From contig CAJUJV010000027.1 in the NCBI GenBank assembly GCA_910586845.1, positions 7,763 through 36,814 on the forward strand: a stretch of DNA of 29,052 bases. Direction: 5' to 3'. This DNA is from an uncultured Hungatella sp. (GTDB taxonomy: Bacteria > Bacillota > Clostridia > Lachnospirales > Lachnospiraceae). Within the stretch, counting starts at the first letter, position 1; each line of letters starts with the position of its first letter. A program made the position numbers and the translations under genes. Shown piece by piece: positions 6,824 to 14,880 of the stretch. The notes beneath the pieces are model-generated. The model ran no database searches. It saw only the letters and a program-made list of their open reading frames with translations, and had not been told where the DNA came from.

Positions 6824-7555
6824 ATGCCGAAAGCGATCTACGAAAGTATTTATAAAGACTTAAAACAGAAAATAGAAGCCGATGTTTTCGCTTATCAGGA
6901 ATTATTACCATCGGAGAACACACTGATCCAAACTTATAACTGCTCCCGCAACACTCTTCGCCGGGCAGTCAGCCGCCTGGTAACTGACGGCTACGTGCAG
7001 ACCATGCAGGGAAAGGGCGTGCGCAACATCTACCGGCCCGTGGCCCAGACCGCCTTTACCATCGGGGAGATCGAGACCTTCCGGGAATCCGCTGCCCGCA
7101 ACGGACACCACGCCGTCACCAGAGTCCTTCTTTTTACCGAGTTTGCCATTGACCAGAAGCAGGCTCAACGCACCGGCTTTCCCGTGGGAGCCGATGTTTA
7201 CTATATTCAGCGCCTCCACTACCTGGACGCCATGCCCCTGATTCTCAACCACAATTATTTCCTGAAAGAAGCGGCTCCCGGCCTCACCAGGGAGATCGCG
7301 GAACATTCTATTTACGAGTATCTGGAACATACCCTGGGCATGACCATCGTAAACAGCAAACGGATCATGACCGTGGAAAAGATGACACAGATCGATGAAA
7401 AATACCTGATGGCAGACGTTCAGGACTATAACTGTATGGCCGTGGTCAGCAGCCAGACCTACAACAGCGACGGCATTTGTTTTGAGTACACCCAGTCCCG
7501 GCACCGGCCGGACTACTTCCGTTTTTACGATAACGCGGTGAGAAAATCTGTTTAG
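6824..7555 (+). CDS. treR: trehalose operon repressor, GntR family with UTRA domain
   Basis: A 243-residue DNA-binding repressor. The N-terminal winged helix-turn-helix spans about residues 1-70 (IYKDLKQKIEADVF, LLPSENTLIQTYNCSRNTLR, LVTDGYVQTMQGKG), followed by a UTRA effector domain of about 140 residues with the typical YYIQRLHYLDAMPLILNHNY strand pair. It is divergent from treP with three palindromes between them. In the family, TreR is released by trehalose 6-phosphate; that ligand is inferred from context. ATG 6824 has GAGGGGG six bases upstream. A strong terminator follows at 7562. Confidence 0.9.
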   Translation: MPKAIYESIYKDLKQKIEADVFAYQELLPSENTLIQTYNCSRNTLRRAVSRLVTDGYVQTMQGKGVRNIYRPVAQTAFTIGEIETFRESAARNGHHAVTRVLLFTEFAIDQKQAQRTGFPVGADVYYIQRLHYLDAMPLILNHNYFLKEAAPGLTREIAEHSIYEYLEHTLGMTIVNSKRIMTVEKMTQIDEKYLMADVQDYNCMAVVSSQTYNSDGICFEYTQSRHRPDYFRFYDNAVRKSV

Positions 7556-7561
7556 ACCGTT

Positions 7562-7598
7562 CAGGGGGTGCCTCCTTTTTGGAAGCACCCCCTGTTTC
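7562..7598 (+). terminator. terminator of treR
   Basis: CAGGGGGTGC (7562-7571) pairs perfectly with GCACCCCCTG (7585-7594) and is followed by a T-rich stretch. It starts 6 bases after the treR stop codon. Confidence 0.85.
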
Positions 7599-7719
7599 GT
7601 CTTGTTCTGTTCTATCAATTGCCTGTCTAAGGGACTCGAACTGCCCGGTACTGCCGGCCACCATAAGCCTGTCAGCGGGATCGCCTGTATCGCCGGCGAA
7701 AGTCTCTGGTTCTGAATCT

Positions 7720-9132
7720 TTACCTCAGACAGCCTCCGTTGGTGGCGATGACGTTCTTGTACCAGAAGAAGCTCTTCTTCCGGCTGCGGTTAAGGGTTCC
7801 TTTTCCTTCATCATCCTTATCCACATAGATAAATCCGTAACGCTTGCGCATCTCTCCTGTCCCGGCGCTTACCAGATCGATGCAGCCCCAGGGCGTGTAG
7901 CCCATGAGATCCACATGATCCAGCTCCACTGCATCGATCATGGCCCTGATATGTTCTTCCAGATATTCGATGCGGTAATCATCGTCGATGGTGCCGTCCT
8001 CATTGACCGTATCCAGAGCTCCCATACCATTTTCCACAATAAAGAGGGGTTTCTGATACCGGTCGTAGAGATAATTCAGAGACGTGCGCAGTCCCAGAGC
8101 ATCGATCTGCCAGCCCCACTGGGTCGCCTTCAGATAAGGATTCTTGCCGCCGGAAGCCACATTGCCCGTGACAATCTCCAGATTCTTTCCCTCGATCGAT
8201 GAGAAATAATAGCTGAATGATACGAAATCCACGGTGCCGTTCTTTAAGATCTCCTCATCGCCCGGCTCCATTTCCGGCTTCGCACCCATCTCCTGCCACA
8301 TGGCCGTACACACATTGGAGTAGTATCCGCGGCAGTGGACATCCCCGAAATAATAAGTTTTGTTAAGCTTTTTCATGGCTGAGATCTGATCATCCGGGCT
8401 GCAGGTAGCCGCATAGACCAGAGGATAGATGAGCATACAGCCGATCTGATTATCCGGATCCGTCTCATGGCCGATCTGCACCGCCCTGGCGCTGGCCAGC
8501 AGCATGTAATGAGCCGCATTGAGGATGGTCTGGCTCCGGTTCTCCCCGTCTTCATAGATGATTCCGGCCTGATGATAGGGACGGTCTGACAGGAACATAG
8601 CGTTGATCTCATTGTGGGTCAGCCAGTAGCGGACGCGTCCTTTATAGTGGGTGAAAATCACCCGGCAGTAACGCTCGAAAAATTCCACCAGCTTCCGATT
8701 CCTCCAGGCTCCGTATTTCTGGACAAGGGCCAGGGGCATCTCATAGTGATTGATGGTCACCAGCGGTTCGATGCCGTATTTCTCCAGTTCACCGATCACA
8801 TCGTCATAAAATTCCAGCCCCGCCTCATTGGGCTCCGTCTCGTCGCCGTTGGGGAAGATCCTGCTCCAGGCTATGGAAAAACGAAAACATTTGAACCCCA
8901 TCTCCGCAAACAGAGCGATATCTTCTTTATAATGGTGATAGAAATCCACCGCTTCATGGCTGGGATAGTAGGCATCGGGATGAACGTGATCGTGGATCTC
9001 CCTCTTCACCCCGTGGCTGGCTCCCTTCTCTACGTCATTGATGGAAAGTCCCCTTCCCCCTTCCAGGTAACCTCCCTCATACTGATTGGCAGCCGTGGCT
9101 CCGCCCCATAAGAAATCCTTTCTCAACTCCAT
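7720..9132 (-). CDS. 6-phospho-beta-glucosidase, GH1
   Basis: Cytoplasmic enzyme cleaving PTS-imported beta-glucoside phosphates such as cellobiose 6-phosphate or aryl-glucoside phosphates. The 470 residues match family length. GH1 signatures: GGATAANQYEGG (10-21), acid/base E175 in THNEINAM, nucleophile E367 in LFIVENGMG. The phosphate-binding pattern S422...K430-x-Y432 (SAGTGEMRKRY), and the C-terminal KKSFFWYKNVIATNG, point to the 6-phospho subfamily rather than a plain beta-glucosidase. The start is ATG 9130-9132 with AGGAG nine bases upstream; 22 further in-frame codons overlap the promoter. No EII for beta-glucosides lies in the window, so the substrate transporter is elsewhere. Probably a bglA/ascB-like gene; the exact sugar is unresolved. 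Confidence 0.92.
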   Translation of the reverse strand: MELRKDFLWGGATAANQYEGGYLEGGRGLSINDVEKGASHGVKREIHDHVHPDAYYPSHEAVDFYHHYKEDIALFAEMGFKCFRFSIAWSRIFPNGDETEPNEAGLEFYDDVIGELEKYGIEPLVTINHYEMPLALVQKYGAWRNRKLVEFFERYCRVIFTHYKGRVRYWLTHNEINAMFLSDRPYHQAGIIYEDGENRSQTILNAAHYMLLASARAVQIGHETDPDNQIGCMLIYPLVYAATCSPDDQISAMKKLNKTYYFGDVHCRGYYSNVCTAMWQEMGAKPEMEPGDEEILKNGTVDFVSFSYYFSSIEGKNLEIVTGNVASGGKNPYLKATQWGWQIDALGLRTSLNYLYDRYQKPLFIVENGMGALDTVNEDGTIDDDYRIEYLEEHIRAMIDAVELDHVDLMGYTPWGCIDLVSAGTGEMRKRYGFIYVDKDDEGKGTLNRSRKKSFFWYKNVIATNGGCLR

Positions 9133-9169
9133 AAATACATTCTCCTCGCTTTCTCTGTGTGATACTGTT

Positions 9170-9198
9170 ATTTTAATACTGCCTGCCGGGATATGCAA
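9170..9198 (-). promoter_or_regulatory. promoter of the 6-phospho-beta-glucosidase gene
   Basis: Minus strand TTGCAT (9198-9193), 17-base spacer, TAAAAT (9175-9170). The -35 box covers the apparent ATG of the opposing LPXTG open frame, which argues that ATG is not a real start. Confidence 0.5.
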
Positions 9199-9636
9199 GA
9201 ACTAAAAGCTGCCGGGTCCGGCGGTTCTGGAGACGACGATGATGACGATGACGACAGCACACCCGACAACCACAGATCCGAGACTACTGCAGACCCCGGT
9301 ACGCCGGAAACAACAGGAACCACGGAAACCGTCACACCGGACACTCCCCAGGGAACCACTCCTCAGTGGCCTTCGGAGCTGCCTGATCCTAACGATCCGG
9401 ACAGGCCGGAACGGATCACCATCTGGGAGGACGGCGTACCCAAGACCTATGTGAAGACGTGGGATCCTGTGACCCAGCAGTGGACCTATATCCTTGACAC
9501 GGATACGCCTCTTGACAGGATGATGCTGCCGAAGACCGGCGGACGCACCCGGAGCGGCATGATGGCGCTTCTGTGCCTGGCTTCCCTTGGCGGTATCTGT
9601 ATCTCTCTCCGCCGCAGAAAGACAGACGACAACTAA
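9193..9636 (+). pseudogene. headless C-terminal remnant of an LPXTG surface protein
   Basis: The 147-codon frame ends like a sortase substrate: LPKTG at residues 112-116, a hydrophobic segment (MMALLCLASLGGICISL) and an RRRK tail. Before it comes an Asp/Thr/Pro-rich wall-spanning stalk with a run of eight aspartates and a conserved-looking pre-anchor strand (WEDGVPKTYVKTWDP). There is no signal peptide, no binding domain and no Shine-Dalgarno, and an in-frame stop lies just upstream at 9160. Without a secretion signal it cannot be anchored, so the bulk of the gene was probably lost by deletion next to the glucosidase promoter. A short pseudogene is the safest reading. The terminator at 9685 is probably its original one. 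Confidence 0.7.
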
Positions 9637-9684
9637 ACAGCGAAACTTCCATACGATATTTGACACCATACCGGTCAACCTGCA

Positions 9685-9741
9685 AAGAAGACCCCCGGAG
9701 AGTGGGGACAGCTCCCATTCTCCGGGGGTCTTCTTTTTTAT
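9685..9741. terminator. strong bidirectional terminator
   Basis: AAGAAGACCCCCGGAGA and its complement before TTTTTT form a stem of about 17 bp with a small inner hairpin. It sits between the LPXTG remnant (plus) and the convergent dehydrogenase gene (minus) and has T/A tracts on both sides, so it can serve both. Confidence 0.85.
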
Positions 9742-9777
9742 TTCCGTCTGTGATCGAAAGTCAGTCCCTTCTCCTGC

Positions 9778-10809
9778 CTACGGATGCACTACCACTTTAA
9801 TGGATTCCGCGCTCATCTGCATATGAATAGCCTCGTCCATATGCTCCAGGTCATAGACATGAGTGATCAGTTTCTCCAATTCCAGTCTGCCGCTGTTGAT
9901 CAGGTTTACTGCTCTCTGATGAGTATCCGGATTGATCATGGAACCGACGATGCGCAGTTCCTTTTTGTAGACATCAAACAGAGGCAGCGGAACCGTGGCA
10001 TCTACTCCGGGTACGGAGAAAAGAAGGATGGTAGCGGCAAAGCCTGCTGCCGAGAAAGCCTGTTCCACGGCAAATGGTTTACCCACACACTCAATGACCA
10101 CATCCGCCCCGTCTCTCCCGCAGATCTCTTTTATCCTTCCCGGCACGTCTTCATGGATCGGGTCGATGACTCCATCCGCGCCTACTTCCAGGCCGATCTT
10201 TCTGCGCATCTCCACCGGCTCGCTTAAAATTACCGTGGAAGCACCGCAAAGCCGGGCCATCTGCACCATCATCAGACCGATAGTGCCGCCTCCGATAACC
10301 AGAACTACCTGTCCCGGCTGTATCTGTGCCTGATCGATGCCGTGGACCACGCAGGCCAGAGGCTCCGCCATAGCCGCCACGTCAAAGGAGATGTCATCCC
10401 TTACCTTAAAACACTGAGTCTCCGGACAGACGGCATACTCCGCAAACCCTCCGTTCACGTTCACTCCCAGGGCAAAGAGATGTTCGCATTCCTGTTTCTT
10501 TCCCATACGGCACGGCATACATTCATTGCAGTACATGTTGGGATCCATAGCCACATGATCTCCCGGTTTGACGCTGGTCACCTCGGAGCCTACTTCTGCC
10601 ACCACTCCGGCAAATTCATGTCCCAGCACTACCGGCGGAGTCACATCGGCAGAACCCTTCTCTCCGTGATAAATATGGACGTCTGTACCGCAGATACCAC
10701 AGGCCTTGTTATTTACCAGCACGTCGTGGGGTCCCAAAGGACCAAAAGTCATCTCGCGTACCTCAAACTTCGGATTCTGATCCGCACCTGTAAAAAAACT
10801 TCCTTTCAT
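9778..10809 (-). CDS. zinc-dependent alcohol/polyol dehydrogenase (MDR family)
   Basis: A 343-residue NAD(P)-dependent medium-chain dehydrogenase. Catalytic zinc site in CGICGTDVH and GHEFAG; structural zinc lobe with four cysteines in CNECMPCRMGKKQEC; Rossmann dinucleotide motif VIGGGTIGLMMVQMA. Closest in style to sorbitol/L-iditol, threonine or galactitol-type dehydrogenases. The substrate cannot be fixed from sequence. Its place beside the uxu hexuronate genes suggests a sugar-acid or polyol substrate such as an L-gulonate/L-idonate type 5-dehydrogenase, but this is inference. ATG 10807-10809 is preceded by GGGGAG at 4 bases. The gene is separated from the GntR gene by about 480 bases and so has its own promoter. 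Confidence 0.88.
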   Translation of the reverse strand: MKGSFFTGADQNPKFEVREMTFGPLGPHDVLVNNKACGICGTDVHIYHGEKGSADVTPPVVLGHEFAGVVAEVGSEVTSVKPGDHVAMDPNMYCNECMPCRMGKKQECEHLFALGVNVNGGFAEYAVCPETQCFKVRDDISFDVAAMAEPLACVVHGIDQAQIQPGQVVLVIGGGTIGLMMVQMARLCGASTVILSEPVEMRRKIGLEVGADGVIDPIHEDVPGRIKEICGRDGADVVIECVGKPFAVEQAFSAAGFAATILLFSVPGVDATVPLPLFDVYKKELRIVGSMINPDTHQRAVNLINSGRLELEKLITHVYDLEHMDEAIHMQMSAESIKVVVHP

Positions 10810-10956
10810 GTTCTCCCCTCATCTTTCCCTTTTTTCTGAAACTCTTTCTCCGCGACCAGAAGGCACAGCACACCTCCGTTCATGGAAGATGTCCTTCTCG
10901 GATAATGTTATGTTACCACTCCTTTATCCCAAGTGCAAGATACAGTTATGCCAATC

Positions 10957-10974
10957 TTACCTGTTATTACCTGT
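10957..10974. repeat. direct repeat upstream of the dehydrogenase gene
   Basis: TTACCTGT occurs twice with a 10-base period, one helical turn, about 150 bases upstream of the dehydrogenase start. The spacing suggests a protein binding site on one DNA face, for example an activator. It may be chance. Confidence 0.35.
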
Positions 10975-11046
10975 CATAAACAGTAACCCGACCTTTGCAA
11001 GGCAGGTTTAAAGCAAAGCCGGTCCCCTGTGATCACCATAAGGAAA

Positions 11047-11169
11047 TGGTATAATTTTTACAAGGCCATTGATGATATGCCAGTGGATTACACTATCAGA
11101 ATGTTTTTGATCGGTAACAGAGCGGAGGTGAAAGACATGTGTATTACAGAATATAATGAGGCTGAATGA
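11047..11169 (+). pseudogene. C-terminal-region fragment resembling Rpn/PD-(D/E)XK nuclease family transposase
   Basis: A 40-codon open stretch reads WYNFYKAIDDMPVDY then IGNRAEVKDMCITEYNEAE and stop. The segment NRAEVKxMCxTEYNE is a pattern I associate with the region after the nuclease core in Rpn-family (recombination-promoting nuclease) proteins common in Clostridia. Full proteins are about 300 residues. No start signal is present. It is a relic, and the identification is from memory of the family. Confidence 0.45.
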
Positions 11170-11287
11170 AACAACAATTTCCCTTTAACTGTATCAAAAG
11201 GGTTCTTTCCTCCGCACCGAAAAGCGGCGGAAAAAAACCTCTGCCGATAATTATCACCACAGACCCGCGGGGATAAATAAATATCCT

Positions 11288-11977
11288 TCAATCCCCGGTT
11301 ACCGGTTTAAAATATCCGGGATATCTTCTCCTTACCTCTTCCTCATCCACCTGATACCGGCTCAGATGCTTTTCCATCAGGGCTCTGGCACTTTCTTTAT
11401 CATGGCTGCGGACTGCTTTCAGGATCTTCTCATGATCCTCCACCAGGCTTCTGTCCTTGATCGTACCCAGAGCCATGTTTCTGACCCTGTCAAAATGGAC
11501 CATCATCCCTTTCATCATCTCATATGCCTGCATCTTACCGGCTGCCTTAAATATCAGCCGGTGGAACTCGTCATCCAGTTCCATCAGCTTCTCCGTGTTC
11601 CTCTCCTGCTGATAGAATCTCTGAAGTTTTACATTGTCCTCCAGGTCTTCCGGAAGAGAGTCCGCGGCTTTCTCGCAGGCCAGTTCCACTACTGCAGTCT
11701 CCAGTACCTTACGGACGAAATAAGCCTCCTCCACAAGATCATAATCGATCAGTGAGACCACGCTTCCTCTCTGAGGATAGATATCCACGACCCTGGACTT
11801 GGCCAGTTCCAGAAGAGCCTCCCTTACGGGAGTTCTGGACAGAGACAGCTGGGCAGCCACTTCCCGGTCGCTGATGCTGCTGCCCGGTTCCAGTTCCAGA
11901 CGGACAATATTCTCCTTTAACATACGGAGAGCATAGTCCCTTCCGTTCTCTCTTCCCAGCTGTTCTGTTATCCGCAT
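11288..11977 (-). CDS. GntR family regulator with FCD domain, probable uxu/hexuronate regulator
   Basis: A 229-residue regulator of the FadR subgroup. N-terminal winged helix about residues 10-75 (ISDREVAAQLSLSRTPVREAL, then RGSVVSL), followed by an all-helical FCD effector domain with the metal-binding pattern DDEFHRLIF, DHEKIL and EKHLSRY. ExuR/UxuR-type proteins of this class bind hexuronates or fructuronate. It is the last gene of the minus-strand uxuA-uxuB-gntR group (46-base gap after uxuB). A palindrome of the FadR/UxuR kind lies over the uxuA promoter at 14849-14866, fitting autoregulation. ATG 11975-11977 is preceded by AGGAAGGA. The effector is inferred. Confidence 0.88.
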   Translation of the reverse strand: MRITEQLGRENGRDYALRMLKENIVRLELEPGSSISDREVAAQLSLSRTPVREALLELAKSRVVDIYPQRGSVVSLIDYDLVEEAYFVRKVLETAVVELACEKAADSLPEDLEDNVKLQRFYQQERNTEKLMELDDEFHRLIFKAAGKMQAYEMMKGMMVHFDRVRNMALGTIKDRSLVEDHEKILKAVRSHDKESARALMEKHLSRYQVDEEEVRRRYPGYFKPVTGD

Positions 11978-12023
11978 AATCTCATCGTCCTTCCTGACCT
12001 GCTTTTTCCCCTCGGGCAGTGCC

Positions 12024-13637
12024 TTATTTTACATATTTTTTCAGTGCCGCCCGGATGGATCCCGGACCTGCCAGCATCTCGCAGAACATGGCTTCCACTT
12101 TCTCTGCCAGACCCGCCTCGTACAAGTTTACACCAAATACCACCGGATTGCAAAGGATTTCTTTCAGCTGGCCCTTATAAGAACCGGGATCGCCTGCCTT
12201 TATGCCCATGAGCTGCTGCTGAAGCTGAGTCAGCATGGGATCCGGGCTGACTGCCATAACTTCACCTTTGTCATCCACTCCAAGAAGATACCTGAGCCAG
12301 CCTGCCAGAGCCAGAGGAATGCAGGTCAGATCCTTCACATCCAGTTTCTCGTCGGCCACATAGGACTTGATGGTCTCACCGAAACGGATGGCTACCTTCT
12401 GACTGGTATCCGTGGCAATCCTCTGCGGCGTATCCGGAATAAACGGATTGGGCAGTCTCTGACTGATCACCTCGTCGATAAATGCCTTCGGGCTGATGAT
12501 ACCGGGGTCTGTCACTACCGGCATGCCCTCGTCGTAACCGATATGCTCCACCAGCTTCCTGAGATCTTCATCACCCATCTCTGCGGCGATGCTGGTATAG
12601 CCCAGAAGGCAGCCGTAAACTGCCAGAGCCGTGTGCAGCGGGTTCAGACAGGTAGTCACCTTCATCCGCTCCGTCATATTGACCGTATCTCTGTCAGTCA
12701 GGTACACGCCTGCCTTTTCAAGAACGGGACGGCCGTTGGGGAATCTGTCTTCCACTACGAGATACTGAGGAATCTCCGCATTGACAAAGGGGGCGATATA
12801 GGTGTTCCTGCTGGTGACAACAGGGGCCATATCCTGAATCCCTGCCTCTGACAGCTGCTTCTCGATCATCTCTGCCGGTCTGGGAGTGATCTTATCGATC
12901 ATGCTCCACGGGAAGGATACTCTGGCCTCGTCGCTGATATATTCTTCAAATTCAGCAGGTACCAGCTCTCTCTCTCTCCAGCCTTTCACTACTGTGAGAA
13001 CACTGCTCTTAAGCTTCTCTCCGTTATGGCTGCAGTTGTCCATACTCACCAGTGCAACAGGGGCCGCTCCTGCCAGATAGCGGGCATACATGAGAGCTGC
13101 CACCACGCTCATGGCGTGACGGGCCCTGTCAGGTCCCTGCTCCATGTCCTCCTGTACCACTCTCATCAGATTTCCCTGAAGATCGCGGATGGCATAGCCT
13201 TTTTCGGTAATGGTAAAGCTGGCCATCTGCAGAGACGGATTTTCAAAAATCCTCTTAAGCTTTGTCCACTGTTCCGGGTCAGAGCTGTCGGCCCTGATCC
13301 CCTCTGCGATGGAAGCGATCACTTCTTTTTCCGTGTTGCCGTCAGGCCGCAGGCTCACCATAAGGGTCATACTGTCATGGGGCCTGTAGATCTTATCAAT
13401 AATATCATAGTCAAAAGTTTCTGCCGCTACGATCCCGCTGTCTGCCAGCCCCTGATTCAGCAGTCTCTGCTGCAGTCCTGCAATGAATCCCCGGAAGATA
13501 TTGCCTGCTCCGAAATGAACCCACACCGGCGCCTTTTCCGTATTCCGGCACATAGCCTCCCAGTCATATTCCGGCAGAGCCACGCCGGCCCTGCTCCAGG
13601 CCTCTCTCTCTTTCAGGCCTTCCATATTTAATCTCAT
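12024..13637 (-). CDS. uxuB: D-fructuronate reductase (mannonate oxidoreductase)
   Basis: About 537 residues, matching long-chain mannitol-dehydrogenase family enzymes that interconvert D-fructuronate and D-mannonate with NADH in the cytoplasm. N-terminal dinucleotide-binding part begins VHFGAGNIFRGFIAGL (GxGxxxR type). Further family marks are SMDNCSHNGEKL, FPWSMIDKITPR and the catalytic-lysine-type segment MTERMKVTTCLNPLHTALA, followed by the helical C-terminal domain. It could be taken for mannitol or tagaturonate reductase, but adjacency to uxuA decides for UxuB. ATG 13635-13637 is chosen. A GTG three codons earlier (13644-13646) is in frame but only two bases from AAGGAG. Confidence 0.92.
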   Translation of the reverse strand: MRLNMEGLKEREAWSRAGVALPEYDWEAMCRNTEKAPVWVHFGAGNIFRGFIAGLQQRLLNQGLADSGIVAAETFDYDIIDKIYRPHDSMTLMVSLRPDGNTEKEVIASIAEGIRADSSDPEQWTKLKRIFENPSLQMASFTITEKGYAIRDLQGNLMRVVQEDMEQGPDRARHAMSVVAALMYARYLAGAAPVALVSMDNCSHNGEKLKSSVLTVVKGWRERELVPAEFEEYISDEARVSFPWSMIDKITPRPAEMIEKQLSEAGIQDMAPVVTSRNTYIAPFVNAEIPQYLVVEDRFPNGRPVLEKAGVYLTDRDTVNMTERMKVTTCLNPLHTALAVYGCLLGYTSIAAEMGDEDLRKLVEHIGYDEGMPVVTDPGIISPKAFIDEVISQRLPNPFIPDTPQRIATDTSQKVAIRFGETIKSYVADEKLDVKDLTCIPLALAGWLRYLLGVDDKGEVMAVSPDPMLTQLQQQLMGIKAGDPGSYKGQLKEILCNPVVFGVNLYEAGLAEKVEAMFCEMLAGPGSIRAALKKYVK

Positions 13638-13691
13638 ATCCCTCACTGCTCCTTTCTGCTGTTCTCCGGCCCGGGCTTTCTGATCTACGCC

Positions 13692-14780
13692 CTATTTGCT
13701 CTCTCCGGACATCTTGTCAATAGCTTCCCACAGTCCGTTGAGATAAGTGGCGCCCAGAGCGCGGTCATAGAGACCATAACCGGGACGTCCTACTTCATCC
13801 CAGATCATCCTTCCGTGGTCCGGACGGACATAGACATCCTTCGGGCAGGTGTCATAAACTGCCTTCATGATCTCAAACATATCCAGGTCTCCCGTGGAGG
13901 ACAGATGGGCGGCCTCGCGGAAACGGCGGTATCCCAGATACTTCACATTGCGGATATGAAGGCAGGCAATACGGTCCTTCTCTCCGAAATGACGGATAAC
14001 AGCCGGAATATCATTGTCCGGATTGGATCCCAGAGAACCGGTGCACAGACACAGAGCATTAGCCGGAGAATCGTGGAGAGCCACGATCTTATCGAAGTCT
14101 TCCTGACTGTGAGAGATACGGGGCAGTCCGAAAATGGGCCATGCCGGATCGTCGGGATGTACTGCCATCCGGATGCCGACTTCCTCACATACCGGAATAA
14201 TGGCATCCAGGAAATATTTGTAATTGTCGCGGAGCATATCGGGAGTGATACTCTCATACTGCTTCAGAGTCTTCTCCAGCTCCGCAAGACGTTCCGGCTC
14301 CCAGCCCGGAAGGGTAAATCCGTTGCTGTCCTCCGCCGTCTTTCTCACGATCTCCAGAGGAGTCATATTGCCCAGCTCCTGTTCGTCAAAATACAGGCTG
14401 TTGGAACCGTCCTCGTCGATGACACGGGCCAGATCTGTGCGCAGCCAGTCGAGAACCGGCATAAAGTTGTACACGATCACCTTGATCCCATATTTTGCCA
14501 GGTTGCGGATGGTGGTGATATAATTGGCAATATACTCATCCCTGGAAGGAAGTCCCATCTTAATGTCCTCATGAACATTAACGCTCTCGATCACCTCACA
14601 CTCCAGACCCGCAGCATGAACTTCATCCACATAAGCCTTGATCTCTTCCTCCGTCCAGACCTCTCCCGCCGCCTTATAATCCAAAACCCCCATAAGACCG
14701 CTCATACCCGGAATCTGCCTGATCTGCTTCAATGTGATGGAATCACTGTCGGATCCATACCAGCGAAATGTCATCTTCAT
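13692..14780 (-). CDS. uxuA: D-mannonate dehydratase
   Basis: A 362-residue enzyme that dehydrates D-mannonate to 2-keto-3-deoxygluconate, the step after UxuB. Length and sequence match the xylose-isomerase-like (TIM barrel) UxuA family: MKMTFRWYG start, GVLDYKAAGEVW, metal/active-site segments MAVHPDDPAWPIFGLPRI, LCLCTGSLGSNPDNDI, CLHIRNV and VRPDHGRMIWDE, which supply the His, Cys, His and Asp ligands. ATG 14778-14780 has GGAG nine bases upstream. First gene of the uxuA-uxuB-gntR operon, with a consensus-like promoter and operator at 14831-14866. Confidence 0.95.
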   Translation of the reverse strand: MKMTFRWYGSDSDSITLKQIRQIPGMSGLMGVLDYKAAGEVWTEEEIKAYVDEVHAAGLECEVIESVNVHEDIKMGLPSRDEYIANYITTIRNLAKYGIKVIVYNFMPVLDWLRTDLARVIDEDGSNSLYFDEQELGNMTPLEIVRKTAEDSNGFTLPGWEPERLAELEKTLKQYESITPDMLRDNYKYFLDAIIPVCEEVGIRMAVHPDDPAWPIFGLPRISHSQEDFDKIVALHDSPANALCLCTGSLGSNPDNDIPAVIRHFGEKDRIACLHIRNVKYLGYRRFREAAHLSSTGDLDMFEIMKAVYDTCPKDVYVRPDHGRMIWDEVGRPGYGLYDRALGATYLNGLWEAIDKMSGESK

Positions 14781-14830
14781 AAATCTCTTCTCCTTTTCCT
14801 CTGAACCTGTCAGATTTCTTTGATAATCCC

Positions 14831-14859
14831 ACTATAACACATTTCCCAATATTAGTCAA
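14831..14859 (-). promoter_or_regulatory. promoter of the uxuA-uxuB-gntR operon
   Basis: Minus strand TTGACT (14859-14854), 17-base spacer, TATAGT (14836-14831). 5/6 at each box. Confidence 0.75.
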
Positions 14860-14866
14860 CTAATAT
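14849..14866. promoter_or_regulatory. candidate operator for the FCD-type GntR regulator
   Basis: ATATTAGT-CA-ACTAATAT is a perfect palindrome with 8-bp arms overlapping the -35 box. Its core TAGTCAACTA has the TxGTnnACxA form of FadR/UxuR-type sites, so the regulator encoded at the operon's end is the natural ligand. Confidence 0.65.
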
Positions 14867-14880
14867 ATTACTATAAAAGT

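Larger units (their letters stand above)
10810..11287. other. intergenic region between dehydrogenase and GntR genes
   Basis: It holds the dehydrogenase promoter region (minus strand), a pair of direct repeats at 10957-10974, an Rpn-like gene fragment at 11047-11169, and a possible weak terminator for the GntR gene near 11230-11270. No intact gene is seen. Confidence 0.6.

Noticed and set aside
13815..14804. 329-codon plus-strand ORF opposite uxuA
   Set aside because: Shadow of uxuA, which has full family signatures on the minus strand.
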